Source: Lucifuga dentata
Lineage: Eukaryota > Chordata > Actinopteri > Ophidiiformes > Bythitidae
Reading direction: 5' to 3'
Assembly (NCBI GenBank): GCA_014773175.1
Contig: VXCM01002054.1
Location: 64,031-128,030, forward strand
DNA: 64,000 nt
The notes below the pieces were generated by a model that was not told the DNA's origin, ran no database searches, and worked only from the letters and a program-made list of their open reading frames with translations. The position numbers were made by a program, and so were the translations under genes. Below, in pieces: positions 13,583-25,000 of the stretch (positions within the stretch are counted from its first letter, which is position 1; every line of letters starts with the position of its first letter).

Positions 13583-14509
13583 TTACAGGACCTTACTGGT
13601 GGTTCTAAAAGTTTGAGTCCAATATATACAAAGCACATACTGTATATGTTACGTTACTGATAACCAAAACATACTACTAGACTGGTAAATATTAGAATTG
13701 TTTTTCCTATCTTCCAGACTGTCACTGGTTTCAGTTAATTCCAACATGCTATTAAAATCAACTTGCAGAGACTTGAAACGTGCTTGAGCTACGTAATCAA
13801 TCACAGCAAACATATCTATTTTTTTTAATATTATTATTATTATTGTTTCATCTAGCAGTGTACAAACTTTAAGAAACAACAAAATCCTTCAACACAATAT
13901 ACTTCATATAATGTAATGTATACCAATAAAAGAAAGGGAGAAACGGCTAGCAGCAACGGAGGCTGCTAGCCGTTTGCTGTTCGGCGCGGCCGCCAAAAGA
14001 GTTATGACTCCAGCTGAGTCGATCAACGAAAGCAAATGCAGTCTCGTAGGAGATAAGGAAATCAGATTAAAAGTTTTTTAAAAAAATGAAGATTATTCAA
14101 AGAGTATGATGCAGGAGGATTAAATGCCAGACATTAAACGCCGGACATCACCATTCTGAATCACCGGAAAGTAACTTTATTTAACAGGCCCAACACGCAG
14201 CTGCATGGAAGAAAATGTTAAATATCTCCACCAGGGAATATAGTTCCAGGAGAAGACGGCTTTTACAAAGAAATTAAAATCAACCATCCCCTCAACATTC
14301 GGACGCAAGGTGTGAGCAGGCAAAACATTTAATTTTAAGGTGGGTGTATCACCTGACCATTTAATTTGAAAAAGAAGGGAATGTGGCAAAACAACGGGAA
14401 AACTAAATATCATTTTAATGTTTTGCAAAATGGTTGTTAGTAACGCAACATGTACGCAGATGGTATTTATAGAGCTTAAACACGCAAAATCGACGCTATG
14501 TTCCTTTAA
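13583..14509 (+). mobile_element. TTAA-flanked MITE, copy 3, with a nested insertion
   Basis: The left end is degraded (TTACAGGACCTTACT) and the right end ends TTCCTTTAA. Compared with copy 1, homology stops in a T-run near 13826 and resumes at AAAGTAACTTTATTTAAC near 14167. About 340 bases of foreign sequence therefore sit inside. The insert carries a TTA triplet run and the perfect hairpin at 13941-13975. The insert boundaries are approximate. Confidence 0.75.
13941..13975. repeat. Perfect 13-bp inverted repeat, 9-base loop
   Basis: Arms AAACGGCTAGCAG (13941-13953) and CTGCTAGCCGTTT (13963-13975) are exact reverse complements around CAACGGAGG. It is followed by a GC-rich GCGCGGCCGCC tract. 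It lies within the sequence inserted into MITE copy 3. Confidence 0.9.
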
Positions 14510-16918
14510 GACTCTTTGGCATGAGTCGCAATTAAACAAAGAACACGGTCACTGCACAGGACACTAGATCAGAGAGACTGAGAAGTTCTGGTGTTGTAAA
14601 GAAAGAGGAAGATGAGGTTTGTTACAGTTGGTATGGAGGGTTATAACGCATTCCTCTTGTAATCTGAAGCCGTCCAATGTGAAGATTCTTATCTTTTCCT
14701 CTCCATGTTTATTCTCTACCTGGCACCTGAGTGATATTAAAAAAAGATAACTAAAATAACTGAATTTAAATCATCTAAATGGCATATCTGACTGCTGACA
14801 AATACTTGGCACAGACCGGTGTTGGCGTTATCTGAGAGACTGGGCTGTCAGCTGGATGGTCTGGCTCATGGCAGCAAAGGGTTAAGTTGGCGGCTCAACT
14901 GTACAGCGGAGCTCTAAAAGGAATATTAACAGCATGTCCCTCTGTGCCGACTGAGAGAGAGCAATGGNGCAGAGACGGAGAAAAGGAGAGATGGACAAAA
15001 AGCAAGGAGCAAAGGGGAGAGTGTGAGAATCCGATTTCCAGTGACGGTGCTCTCAAGATCACTGTTTCAGTGAAAGTACATATCATCTGTCAAAGTTAAC
15101 GGCTGTGTCCTGGGGAAAATTAAGGAAAATAGAATAGAGACCATTCATTAGGAGGNGGGGTGGAAGGTGGAAGCGTGTCGAAGCTGCAGGTCTGCTTCGC
15201 TGTGTCCCCGAGAAAATATATGTATACACAGCCATTATTTATTTGTGCATTTCTGAGGAGGCAGCGCAGCCGCGACCGAGGGCTCGTTCTCATGCTACAA
15301 AGATAATATTAGCGCAGATGCCTGAAGAGGAATCCGAGGGCTTTGAGCAGGGAGAGATCACTGGGAATGAAGAGGTTGGTTGCCTGATAGGGTGCTGGCA
15401 GGCTAGCTAGCAGGCCCAGCCAGCCTGTCTCTCACTTAAAACTGTGGATGTACTCAGTGGAAGCAATTGATACCATTGTTTTATGGAGAAGAGGGCGGAG
15501 GGGGGATTAAAGCCCAACAATAGGGCTCTTTCACTGAAAATGTCAAGCCATCAAGCCAGGGGACTGTCCAACTGGGTCGAGACACTTTCAGATACACCGA
15601 GGTACAAAATGAGTGTGGAAAATAGTACGAAACCCTGTGAAGAGGGCAATGAAATGCTGCGACACGGGCCAGAATGTTCACATGCCAAATGGTTAAAAAA
15701 CATAATCTAAAACATGGAACATCAAGCTATGGGAAACTGCTTCTTTTTGCTATGTGAAACCACATCAAGCAGACCCGCAATGTAATCTGTTTTTTGTTTT
15801 GCCCGATCTTAAAGATGTTAATCCCTTAATCTAAAAAAGGCTGTAAAACAACCCCAGAGATAAATACGTCAATTATTTCAAGGTCTACCTATATAGAATT
15901 TGTAGCTTGCAACAAATCCAAATCAATAACCAGGATAATGAGTTATATGGGTCTTCAGCTAAGCCTCATTAGGAGAAAAAAAGGAGACAAACGTGGCCTG
16001 ATTCTCCAGGCAAATTAACATAGCGAGAGACCTAAAATATCATAACCGATGAGCCATTCTGGGACATTTACTCAAGAGACGACACAACGGAGAGGTGCAA
16101 TGTTCTTTCTCTCTGTGCTCAGATAACCGTGAACCTCTGTGTAATTCTTATTCTACAGGTTTGAGGTGAGTATAAACAGCAAACGGTAGTGCGGTACCCC
16201 GCCGCTTTAAGACTGGGATAAAAACCAAGTTATTCTACCGCTCTGACCTAATTGCTCCCTCACTCTCCCAACGTGAACACAGGGAGTTGTGCACTCTGAC
16301 ACCTAAGGATTATTTAATACCATCAAAGCCCTAAAAAAAGAGAAATAAAAGGAGGTGGTGTGAAGGAGGGAAATTTGACCCTCTCGCAGCAGCACCGGCG
16401 TGCAAGGCTTGAAGGCAGAAGAGAGGGAATCAGTATGCAGAAGCAGTCCTGTTTTACTGCTGTGGGCTGACATGAGTGAAGCTCCTACATCCCAACATCA
16501 CAGCGGCTCCACTCCCCCACCCAAAAAATCCCACTCGGCTTCGGCTGCACTCTCCTGGTATCGGCTCCCACCCTTCTTCTCTCCTGCTTTTCCCACACTC
16601 GGCCCATTCCCTGAGGCAATGACTACGTCATTGGGCACGACAGCCAAACCGCTGTAATATCCTTATTTAATTTTACTTATTCTGCCAGTGTCTGGGCCTG
16701 TTTCATTTAGGTCAAGGCCAGCTTTATGAGCTGGTAAAGCTACACTATTTAGTTCCACCGGACTCAATATCTGAAGCAACTTCATTTAGCCAAAGCTCTT
16801 CTCTACATATGACCGAATTTAAAAAACTAACACAAGCTCAAAACAAGTTCTAAGCGAGAGCCCAGTTGTTCTTTACGTCATTACAGCAGACGGACGGATT
16901 CCGCAAGGTGGCCTTAAC
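14510..16918. other. Gene-free stretch
   Basis: No convincing exon or named repeat is seen. Single N bases at 14968 and 15156 are isolated sequencing uncertainties. I see no other structure. Confidence 0.5.
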
Positions 16919-18231
16919 TTAAAGGTGGTGTCAGTAACTTTAAAAAAAAAAACACATTTTTATTGAATTTTTGTAAACTTTCATTAAATTCTTGTAGGTA
17001 TGTATTTATTAAGTGGTCTGTGAAAAAAAAAAAAAAAANAAAAAAAAAAAAAAAAGCAAATCTCTGTTGCTCCTCCAACTGGAGTAAATCTGATTTCGAA
17101 AACTCGGCAAATTTTTCCACCAATCAGCACAAAGAAGTGCCTCAGCGAGCAGCCAATCATGTCTCATTTGCATTTACGGCGCCCCGTTCAGCTGTGCACG
17201 GACACGACTAGTAAACTAGCGATTCAGGAAACAGCGGCGTAATGGCGGAGGAGCCAACAAACAACCAATTCCTCCTTCATCTACATCAACTTTCTCTGCA
17301 ATAAAAGGAAAGCGACAGAAGATGAAAGAGGAACAGTTAGCTAAAAAGAAAGACTTGAGCCAGGGAAAGAAGTCGTATTAATACTGGAGCTGCTATCCAA
17401 CGATGGCGAGAGGTACAAATATTGGAAGGTGGAAAAGTGATGCTGAGCTGCAACATTTCAGGTACAGACTTTATCTTAATGTGCAGCTTTATACGTTTCC
17501 TCTGTATGAAGGAGTGATGTTATCAGGATTTCCACTGATATTAAGTGAACGTTATGTTTGGGTTTCTGCTGCTCTCTGTCCAGTTATCTGTGTGTTGTTG
17601 TTTGTGTTTAGACTGCAGCTACGTTGTCCAGCGTTACAGAAACTGTTGTTGTATGTAGAATTCATTGTGATGCGTTACGTGTGTAAAACAAACATGTGAA
17701 ACATGTTTTATGGGATGTCAAGCCTAAGGCTAACTAAGGCTAGCTCTGTTAGCCTGCACAGCCTTTTGCTAAATATTACACTTTGTGGCTGAGCTTTCGC
17801 TGAGAAATTAATGCTTATAAACGGGTTTCATGACATAATTGTTGATGCAACAGACAGCGTTGGTATCCTGATTTTCTTTTTGTTTTTTAAGAAGAGAGTT
17901 GGTGAAGTGTTGTTTATAGTGTATTTGTTTGTAAGTAATTGTCTTTGTAGGCTAAGCTTTTGGTTTACAAGCAGCTGCTGACCGCTAAAATTCCTGTAAA
18001 ATACTGTTACATTATAGTATTTTTTTGTTTCTTTTTCATGTTAATATTTTCAGTGGATAAATATTGAGCACATATACACATCAAGAAATGGAGTACTGCG
18101 ATATTAGCTAACACTTCCGCTGTGGGAGGAGCTGAGGAGGCAGGACGCATGTGATGCAGGCAGGGAAGGAGGAGAGGGAACCGTTGGGTCTGACTCCTCC
18201 CACTTTTCAAACTTGCCGACAGCACCTTTAA
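16919..18231. mobile_element. TTAA-flanked DNA element of 1.3 kb with 16-base terminal repeats
   Basis: Left TTAA (16919-16922) is followed by AGGTGGTGTCAGTAAC. The reverse complement of the right end, before TTAA at 18228-18231, reads AGGTGCTGTCGGCAAG, 12 of 16 identical. The ends resemble the smaller MITE family in target site and AGG start but differ in sequence. The interior has no long frame. It contains a CpG-richer block with ATGGCGGAGGAG at about 17241, which looks like the 5' part of a housekeeping-type gene. A poly-A/N join lies at 17023-17055. Confidence 0.65.
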
Positions 18232-18959
18232 GTGTCACTTCTTATACACACACACACACAGAGCTACTAGCAGTCAAAAATCTGTCTGTGGGTGGGACTG
18301 GGTAGAGGGTTTACTGTTAAACAAACACTGGGTGACATCTCCAGGGTGTCCTGCCATTGTTTGGAGCACGTCTCATCTGTCAGAGCCTGAAGAGTTTGTG
18401 CTGCAGCCTAGTGAGTCAGCCTGGCTCGTCAACAACAGGCGAGCGGGCCGCCGCGGTGGAACTTTGTGTCGACCACGACAGACCTCCACAAAACCCAAAC
18501 CATCTGACACACTGAGGTCTTTTCATGTGAGAGCAGGATTCCAAATTTAGCCATGAGAATCTCTCTCAAAGCTTGCATGCAAAAGTTCCCTCCTCCTGTT
18601 CAGTAAGCAAAGCTCAGCACGCCATTTGTGAATGACGCCATCTCGTAGCTGAGATCTAAACGACTTGCATGATTCAACAACACGGTGACACGCTGAGCTA
18701 AGAGGTGACGAAATGTACAGTATACACCTGATAGAGGCGAAAGCAAAAGCTCATAAGCAATTCAGCTTGCCATTTATTATTAGAAAATATATAGACACTC
18801 AAAACCCAAAACATGAAATTGCCTCTGGTTTTATACCGTTACTCCCCACAAATATAAAAAAATAAATAAAAAACTTTAATTTGGCAGAATCTCATAGAAT
18901 ACATTGGAAAAAAACCCTCAGAGGAGAAAATAGCTGATAGACGGAACTGGAAAGATATC

Positions 18960-19450
18960 TTAAAAGACCATACCGGCGATTTTTGCATGTTTAATTCCAA
19001 TAAATACTATCAGCATACACGCTACTGACAAACGTTACTGACAATTTCCAAAACATAAAAATGTAGTTTATTTTTCTGGTTATTTTCCCAAATCTTTCAA
19101 CATCAAATGTTCCAGTGATGCACCTTAAAATTTTAAGTTTCGCCAGCTAACATGTCTGTCCGAATGCAGAGGGTCATTTTAATTTCTCTATAAAAGCTGT
19201 CTTCTCCTTCTTCCTTGTAGCTCCATGTTGGATCAGTTACAGAGTTACTTCATCAAAAACACTTAGCAGATGGGTTACCCATGTCATGCATGTTTCAAGT
19301 GTCTATGTGTTGATTTTTATAGTGTACTGGAATGAACTGAAACCGATGGCAGCCTAGATGGTAGGATTTGGGGGAAGTTGTTGTCAGTAAAGTGTGTGTG
19401 GGTTGTTATATTTGGCTCAAACATGCCAAATCACCAGTATGGTCCTTTAA
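18960..19450 (-). mobile_element. TTAA-flanked MITE, copy 4
   Basis: Left TTAAAAGACCATACC and right GGTCCTTTAA ends are both present. The diagnostic internal blocks are in the opposite order to copy 1, so it is inserted in the reverse orientation. Confidence 0.85.
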
Positions 19451-21100
19451 TATGAACCACACCACTATCATCCAACCTGTCATCTGGAAAAGCAGTAAAC
19501 ACAACTTACTTGCCAAAAAAAAAAAAAAAAAAANAAAAAAAAAAAACATACACAGCTCGGAGCTACTACTGTATTTATGAAGAGCAAAAAAATGTCTTTC
19601 CAGTATCATTCATACTTGATGATCTTCGGAGGAAAACAAGGGACATGTGAGGAGGTGGAGGAGGTGAGAGGGCAAACTGAATGTGCTTTGCCCTTACCGC
19701 GATGACACATTTAGTAACATGTGAAACCAGTGCGTGCAAAGCCTCTAACTGGCACAGCTCACACGAAGGGACGCCGACTTCCCGTTGATGCTTTTCAAAG
19801 AAGGGCTGAAAGTCTCACCAGCACTCGCAGAAACTCGTTGATTTTACTGTGAACTCAATAACGCTTTGTTGCTACAAACAACCCTAAAAATGTGTTGTCA
19901 AAAAAATAAATAAAAAAATCAGTAAGCCAAAGCTGTACTTCCATGTCGGCTCTTCAATTTTGAAAATATATGGTTGAGAAATGTTTATTTCTGCTATATG
20001 AGGAGATGAAAAGAAAAAGGAGTGTGACTTGACTTGCACCAAGAATAGTTTTACAGGATGTTTTTGGAGGTCATAACTTCTTCACACTATGTTGCGTCTC
20101 AGAAATCAAGAACCAGCATGAGATTCATGTTTAAAAATAAAAAAAGATGTCACACCTCACTAAAGTTTACCTTGCCCTTGACACAATATTTTCTCTATAC
20201 AGTGGAGGTGCAAAGAAATTATGCCATCATAAGATATGACAACTCAGTAGCTCTACTGCAGATTAGAATCACAATAGATTCATTTGAAAAGCACAACATT
20301 ATGTAGATTTAAACACACTCTCCGGGTTACTAAAAAAAAAAAAAAAAAANAAAAAAAAAAAAAAAAAATGTGTCAACCATATGACAAAATAGTAGAAATA
20401 AGTTGCAATGAGCCTAGCTTACACTCAAATTTCCTACTCAGCCACTCAGACACAAACGCATCTTGCTCTAAACATCAGATTTTCAGCAGGATGGGACAAC
20501 CTGTGCACAAAACAGATGAAAGGGAAATATCAGGAAAGTAATAGACACGACCTTAAATACAAGGTAATGAGTCCTATAATGTGTGGTTTTACAAGACGCA
20601 GTTTTTACAAGGTAACACTGCAGGTTTTGATGCTGCAGGGTGTGTTAGAACATCTTCCTGACATTTAATTTGCTGAGATGCAGACACCTCAAATTACCAC
20701 GTTATACTGACAGGGGATAATCAGGGCTGCTAACAAATTGGGAAAGATTCCCGACAGCTCATAAAAGTAGACGATTCATATTGCGTAGCGAGATAAGCAT
20801 GGAGGGGCCATCAAGTTTCTGTGTGCCATGCTCATCTGTTTTCTAATGCTAACAACAACAACTACGTTGTGGAATCGAGCAAAGTTCACCTCGGCCGCCA
20901 TAAACCCTCCAACGAATCATTCTTTAGGAGATTCTGCAAATTCACGTTGTCAAAAAAGATCTTCCTCCACATTCCTGAATCCTGCAGCTGCAACAACAAA
21001 CTAGCTTTCTCCAGAATAGGTGCAGACACTCACAGAGAAATAACTTAAAGTTTTTATCTCAATATACGCACTTTTTAGGAGAGAGTCTGATAATCCATTT
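19451..21100. other. Gene-free stretch
   Basis: It contains poly-A/N joins at 19517-19546 and 20332-20368. No coding or structured element is recognised. Confidence 0.5.
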
Positions 21101-21129
21101 AAACAAACTGTCAGCGCTGAAATATGTCA

Positions 21130-22040
21130 CGGTGTCTCTGTAACACAAGCTACATCGAGCAGGAAAGCGTTAGCTGGCATGCTAGCCGGCTAACGCAGAC
21201 ATCATATTCACTCCTTAAAATAAAGCTTTCACGCGTGTAAATGTGTTTTCTCTTTGCACCAAACAACAGGACACGTAAGTAGCCACAAATAAGTTGTCAG
21301 GAGTTCCGAGCTCCAGTTATTCATTCCGTTTCTGCCAGTAAACGCGGACATCTTTTTTCCCCATTCACACGCATCATCACCACGGCCACGCGTGACGCAT
21401 TTTAAAATGGTTCAGGTGAAAGGCTGCAGGTGTAAACACGCAGCTTCTCTCCGTGGAGGCTGTGAAAATACACATGCTGTCAAATGTTGACAAGCTGTCA
21501 TGGACGGTGGATGTTTAATACCTGGGACCTGTTGACTCCTCCTCCCGGTCCGTCAGGCTGCAGCCGCCGCCGCCGNTTAATACCTGGGACCTGTTGACTC
21601 CTCCTCCCGGTCCGTCAGGCTGCAGCCGCCGCCGCCGCTGGAACTTCAGCCGTGCAGCAGTGCTTCTCCGCGCTGGAGCTCTTTTTTAAACTTTTATGCC
21701 CACTTTTTTTAAATGGTTAAACAGCGGATCGTTGGGTGAGATTAGCCTCCGGTAAACCGTGTTAAACGCGGCGAGCGGCTTTCGTAAACGGACAAGTTTG
21801 GCACGGCTTTCGCGAAAGGCAAACCACGGCAGAGCACTCACGTTCTCCGGCTGTGAAATCCAACACCGGCGCTAAGCACCGCCCCCGTCCTTTAACGGAG
21901 CCCGTCCNCCGGCTGTGAAATCCAACACCGGCGCTAAGCACCGCCCCCGTCCTTTAACGGAGCCCGTCCTCACGTGGATGTCCTGTTAACTCCAGATGTG
22001 CTCGCTGCTCCGCGCACGGAGACACGACCAGCTCCTAAAA
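21130..22040. promoter_or_regulatory. CpG-rich block: candidate promoter and 5' UTR exon
   Basis: This is the densest CpG region in the left 54 kb, with GCCGCCGCCGCCG, CGCGCACGGAG and similar tracts. On the minus strand a GCATAAAAG TATA-like box near 21690-21700 is followed by a GC-rich stretch. That stretch ends in CAGGTCCCAG then GTATTAAAC near 21515-21525, a fair splice donor with no ATG before it. On the plus strand GGACAC then GTAAGTAG near 21274 is also donor-like. The strand is therefore unresolved. Two assembly duplications inflate the region (around N at 21576 and 21908). Its gene is not identified. Confidence 0.4.
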
Positions 22041-25000
22041 TAAACTGCATTTTCTTTCTCTACCAACATTAAACTTATTTGCTATTCAGGCAAACAGCCA
22101 CAGATCCGCCCTGTTATACTTCCTATGTTGGAGGTTGGAGGCTGTGGTGTCTCCGGTGAAAGAGGTTGTGTAACCGGTAATATTTCAAAATTAATACATC
22201 GAAATCAAGTTAGCATCGAAGCAAGCAAACGGGGAAAAACATAGGAATGTAATAAAAAAAAATAGAATAACTGATGTGGTAACTTTTATGGAATGTTGAC
22301 AAAACATGGATGAAAGGTTTTTAATATTTTTTGAAGCAAAAGAGAGTTAAACTTTAAAACATTTTAAGAACATCGAGTACTGTCATGCATTCATTAACTA
22401 CCAATGAAACTATTTTTCTTGGGAAGAGCCCCCCCTTTTTTGTCATGCTTTAAACCTTTGGATAAAAAGCCTGTTTGATGTCATCACTGCAGAATACTTG
22501 AGAAATTATTCTTAATAAATAAAATATTTTGTCCAAATATGTGTCATAGTTCTAAAATTTAAATCTGTCTGTTCCCTCCTCTCTTACATATTTTCCATAA
22601 CAGATTATTCTGTGCCATTTTGCATTTGGACTATCAGTTTTTTCTATTAGAAACACCACCAAGAGTTTATAGCTTTAAGGCATTATTATGTGGATAAAAG
22701 CAACTGAACTGTGGAGTCGCTGACTTTGCATTTCGCTTCAATTTTATTTTTTACTTTTGTACAACATACTTTAGATTTGCCATTCATTCATATCTTAATA
22801 ATGTGTATATGATTGTCTGTATACTGTATAATGTAGTGAAAGTTCATTGCGTCCCAGAATCATCTGCACACCTGTTCTCAGCTAAAATCAGAACCTTCAT
22901 TGCAATGCACATACACCTAATTATTTTCACACCATTAAAAACAGTTAATCTAATCTCAATGCTTGCTGATGTCAGTAACAATTAATGAGGGATGACTGCT
23001 TCAGTGCCCAAAAACTGAAATAAATCTTTAATAAATAACCGAAATAATTTAAGATACCAGTTATATTATAAATGAACTTGCATAACAACAAGTTGCAAAA
23101 ATAATCACTTAATTCCCAGAAAATTAATCTGTGGCATAAATTCTTTAATCAATAATCATCAATTAAAAATATCCTTCCTTGGCTTCGACAGACTCCTCTG
23201 CACTCATTATGTGCAAAAAGTGCACAAGGCATCTGTGAGCATGTTTGCCTGGCAGGAAGGTCTGTACCAGGCAAATGCAGGCTTTCTGCTATTGCTCCAA
23301 TTTGACTGCATTCCGCCCAAGAAAGCAAAATTGCGTGACAGGTGGTAGATGTGAAACCTCACGTCCCATATGATTGGACAAAAGGCCATGAAGACAGATA
23401 GTGACACTTTGCCCCCATGTTACTGTCACTGTTGCCTCTCGTCTTGTCCTGGGAGCATTGACACGGCAACAGAGAGAGAGAGAGAGATAGAGAGAGAGAG
23501 AGTGGGCGGTGGTGTCCTCGTCTCCCCTGCTGCCTTTAAGGCTCTCTTGTACAAACGCTGAGAGTGGCACTAAGCCGCATCAGTTGTCACACATCACCTG
23601 ATAAGTGAGGAATGCAGTGCTGGAGGTGGTTGTGACATGGGACACAGAGGCATGCGAGGAACCAAGAACTGAGGAGTCCTCAAATGCTCAAAGTATGTAC
23701 TGTGGAAGTGGCTGTTGTCATAACAGAATGGTTGAAGAGTTTGAGCTGTCTTATTTCGCAGCCTTCTGACAGGTGGGATCGGGGCCTGGTATTTGTGTGT
23801 GGATCGGCTCGCACTCATTCACTAAACTGCAGTGTGGGGATTTGTATCATCAAGCATTGTGTTTCCTCTACATATCTCTAAGTTGGCTAGTAAGGCCTCT
23901 GGGGTCTCCTTAGTTCAGCTGCCTCCTCCATTCGTAGACAGGTTTACATTGAAAGCTACAGGAGTTGAATCTTAATAAGCCTCCGCTCTGGTATTGCTCC
24001 TTCCATTCTGAGGTACAGATATTGACTGTATTTCAGCATATGCTGTACAGCCATAAGGGTATGTCAAGCATGGTGAAAAGCTACGTGATGCGTATTCCAT
24101 TTAATGATTTACATTGCTGCCTGTGTGAAAGCAAAATTTGAGGTTGTCAAGCTTCAAGTTGCATGTAGGTACATGCATTAACTTTGTGTCTGGCTACTGT
24201 GCAGCATTTTACAGAAACAGGAAATCAGACCCGAGACATGATTTGCATATCCAAGACCTCCAATACAGCCTGAGGATGCTTAAAACTTTGATTCTAGTCT
24301 GATTAGACCAATATTCAGATTTTTTCAAATGTCATATAAATACCATAATCATATCAAAATTGGCATAAACTGTTGGTGTACTTCAAGTAACAGACCTAGA
24401 TTATGTGATTGTAAGTCAATTTACTAGCATGTTAACGACCATAAGCACTCTGAACATCCATTTCCTCACCAGACCTATAAGATAATTAAGCAACGAGTCA
24501 CATATAATCGGTGAACAACGGAATCATTCATGCGTGACAGAAAAACCGTGTGCACATAGAATGGGATGGCGAGATCAAAGCATGACATTGTTTCTAATAA
24601 CTACATTTGAATAGCAAGATCTGTAACTCCATTCAAACACTGTAAAGACACTTGCTCAGCTGTGGGGTGATTTTGGAAGCACAACATTCAGCATACTCAG
24701 AGGACTCATAGTGCTATCGTGATGCTGATGTTCCCTCTTATTAAAACCATAAAAACCTTAAATAGCACCTGTATATGGTTAAGTTACAGGACTATAGTGG
24801 AGCGTGCCCCCTAAGAGTCTCTCTTGTGTTTCCATTTACATGGCACCTCATGAGCCCTGTAGCAGGTGCTCAGTTTGAACCCACCTCCGCCTCCAGTGGA
24901 TCCCGTAAATACCGGGTGGCAACTTACTCTCCAGCCTAAAACTCCAGGGCTATTTCCAAAGTGCGGTAACATTAGCCAGCCTGGTCTGTACTTTCACCCC

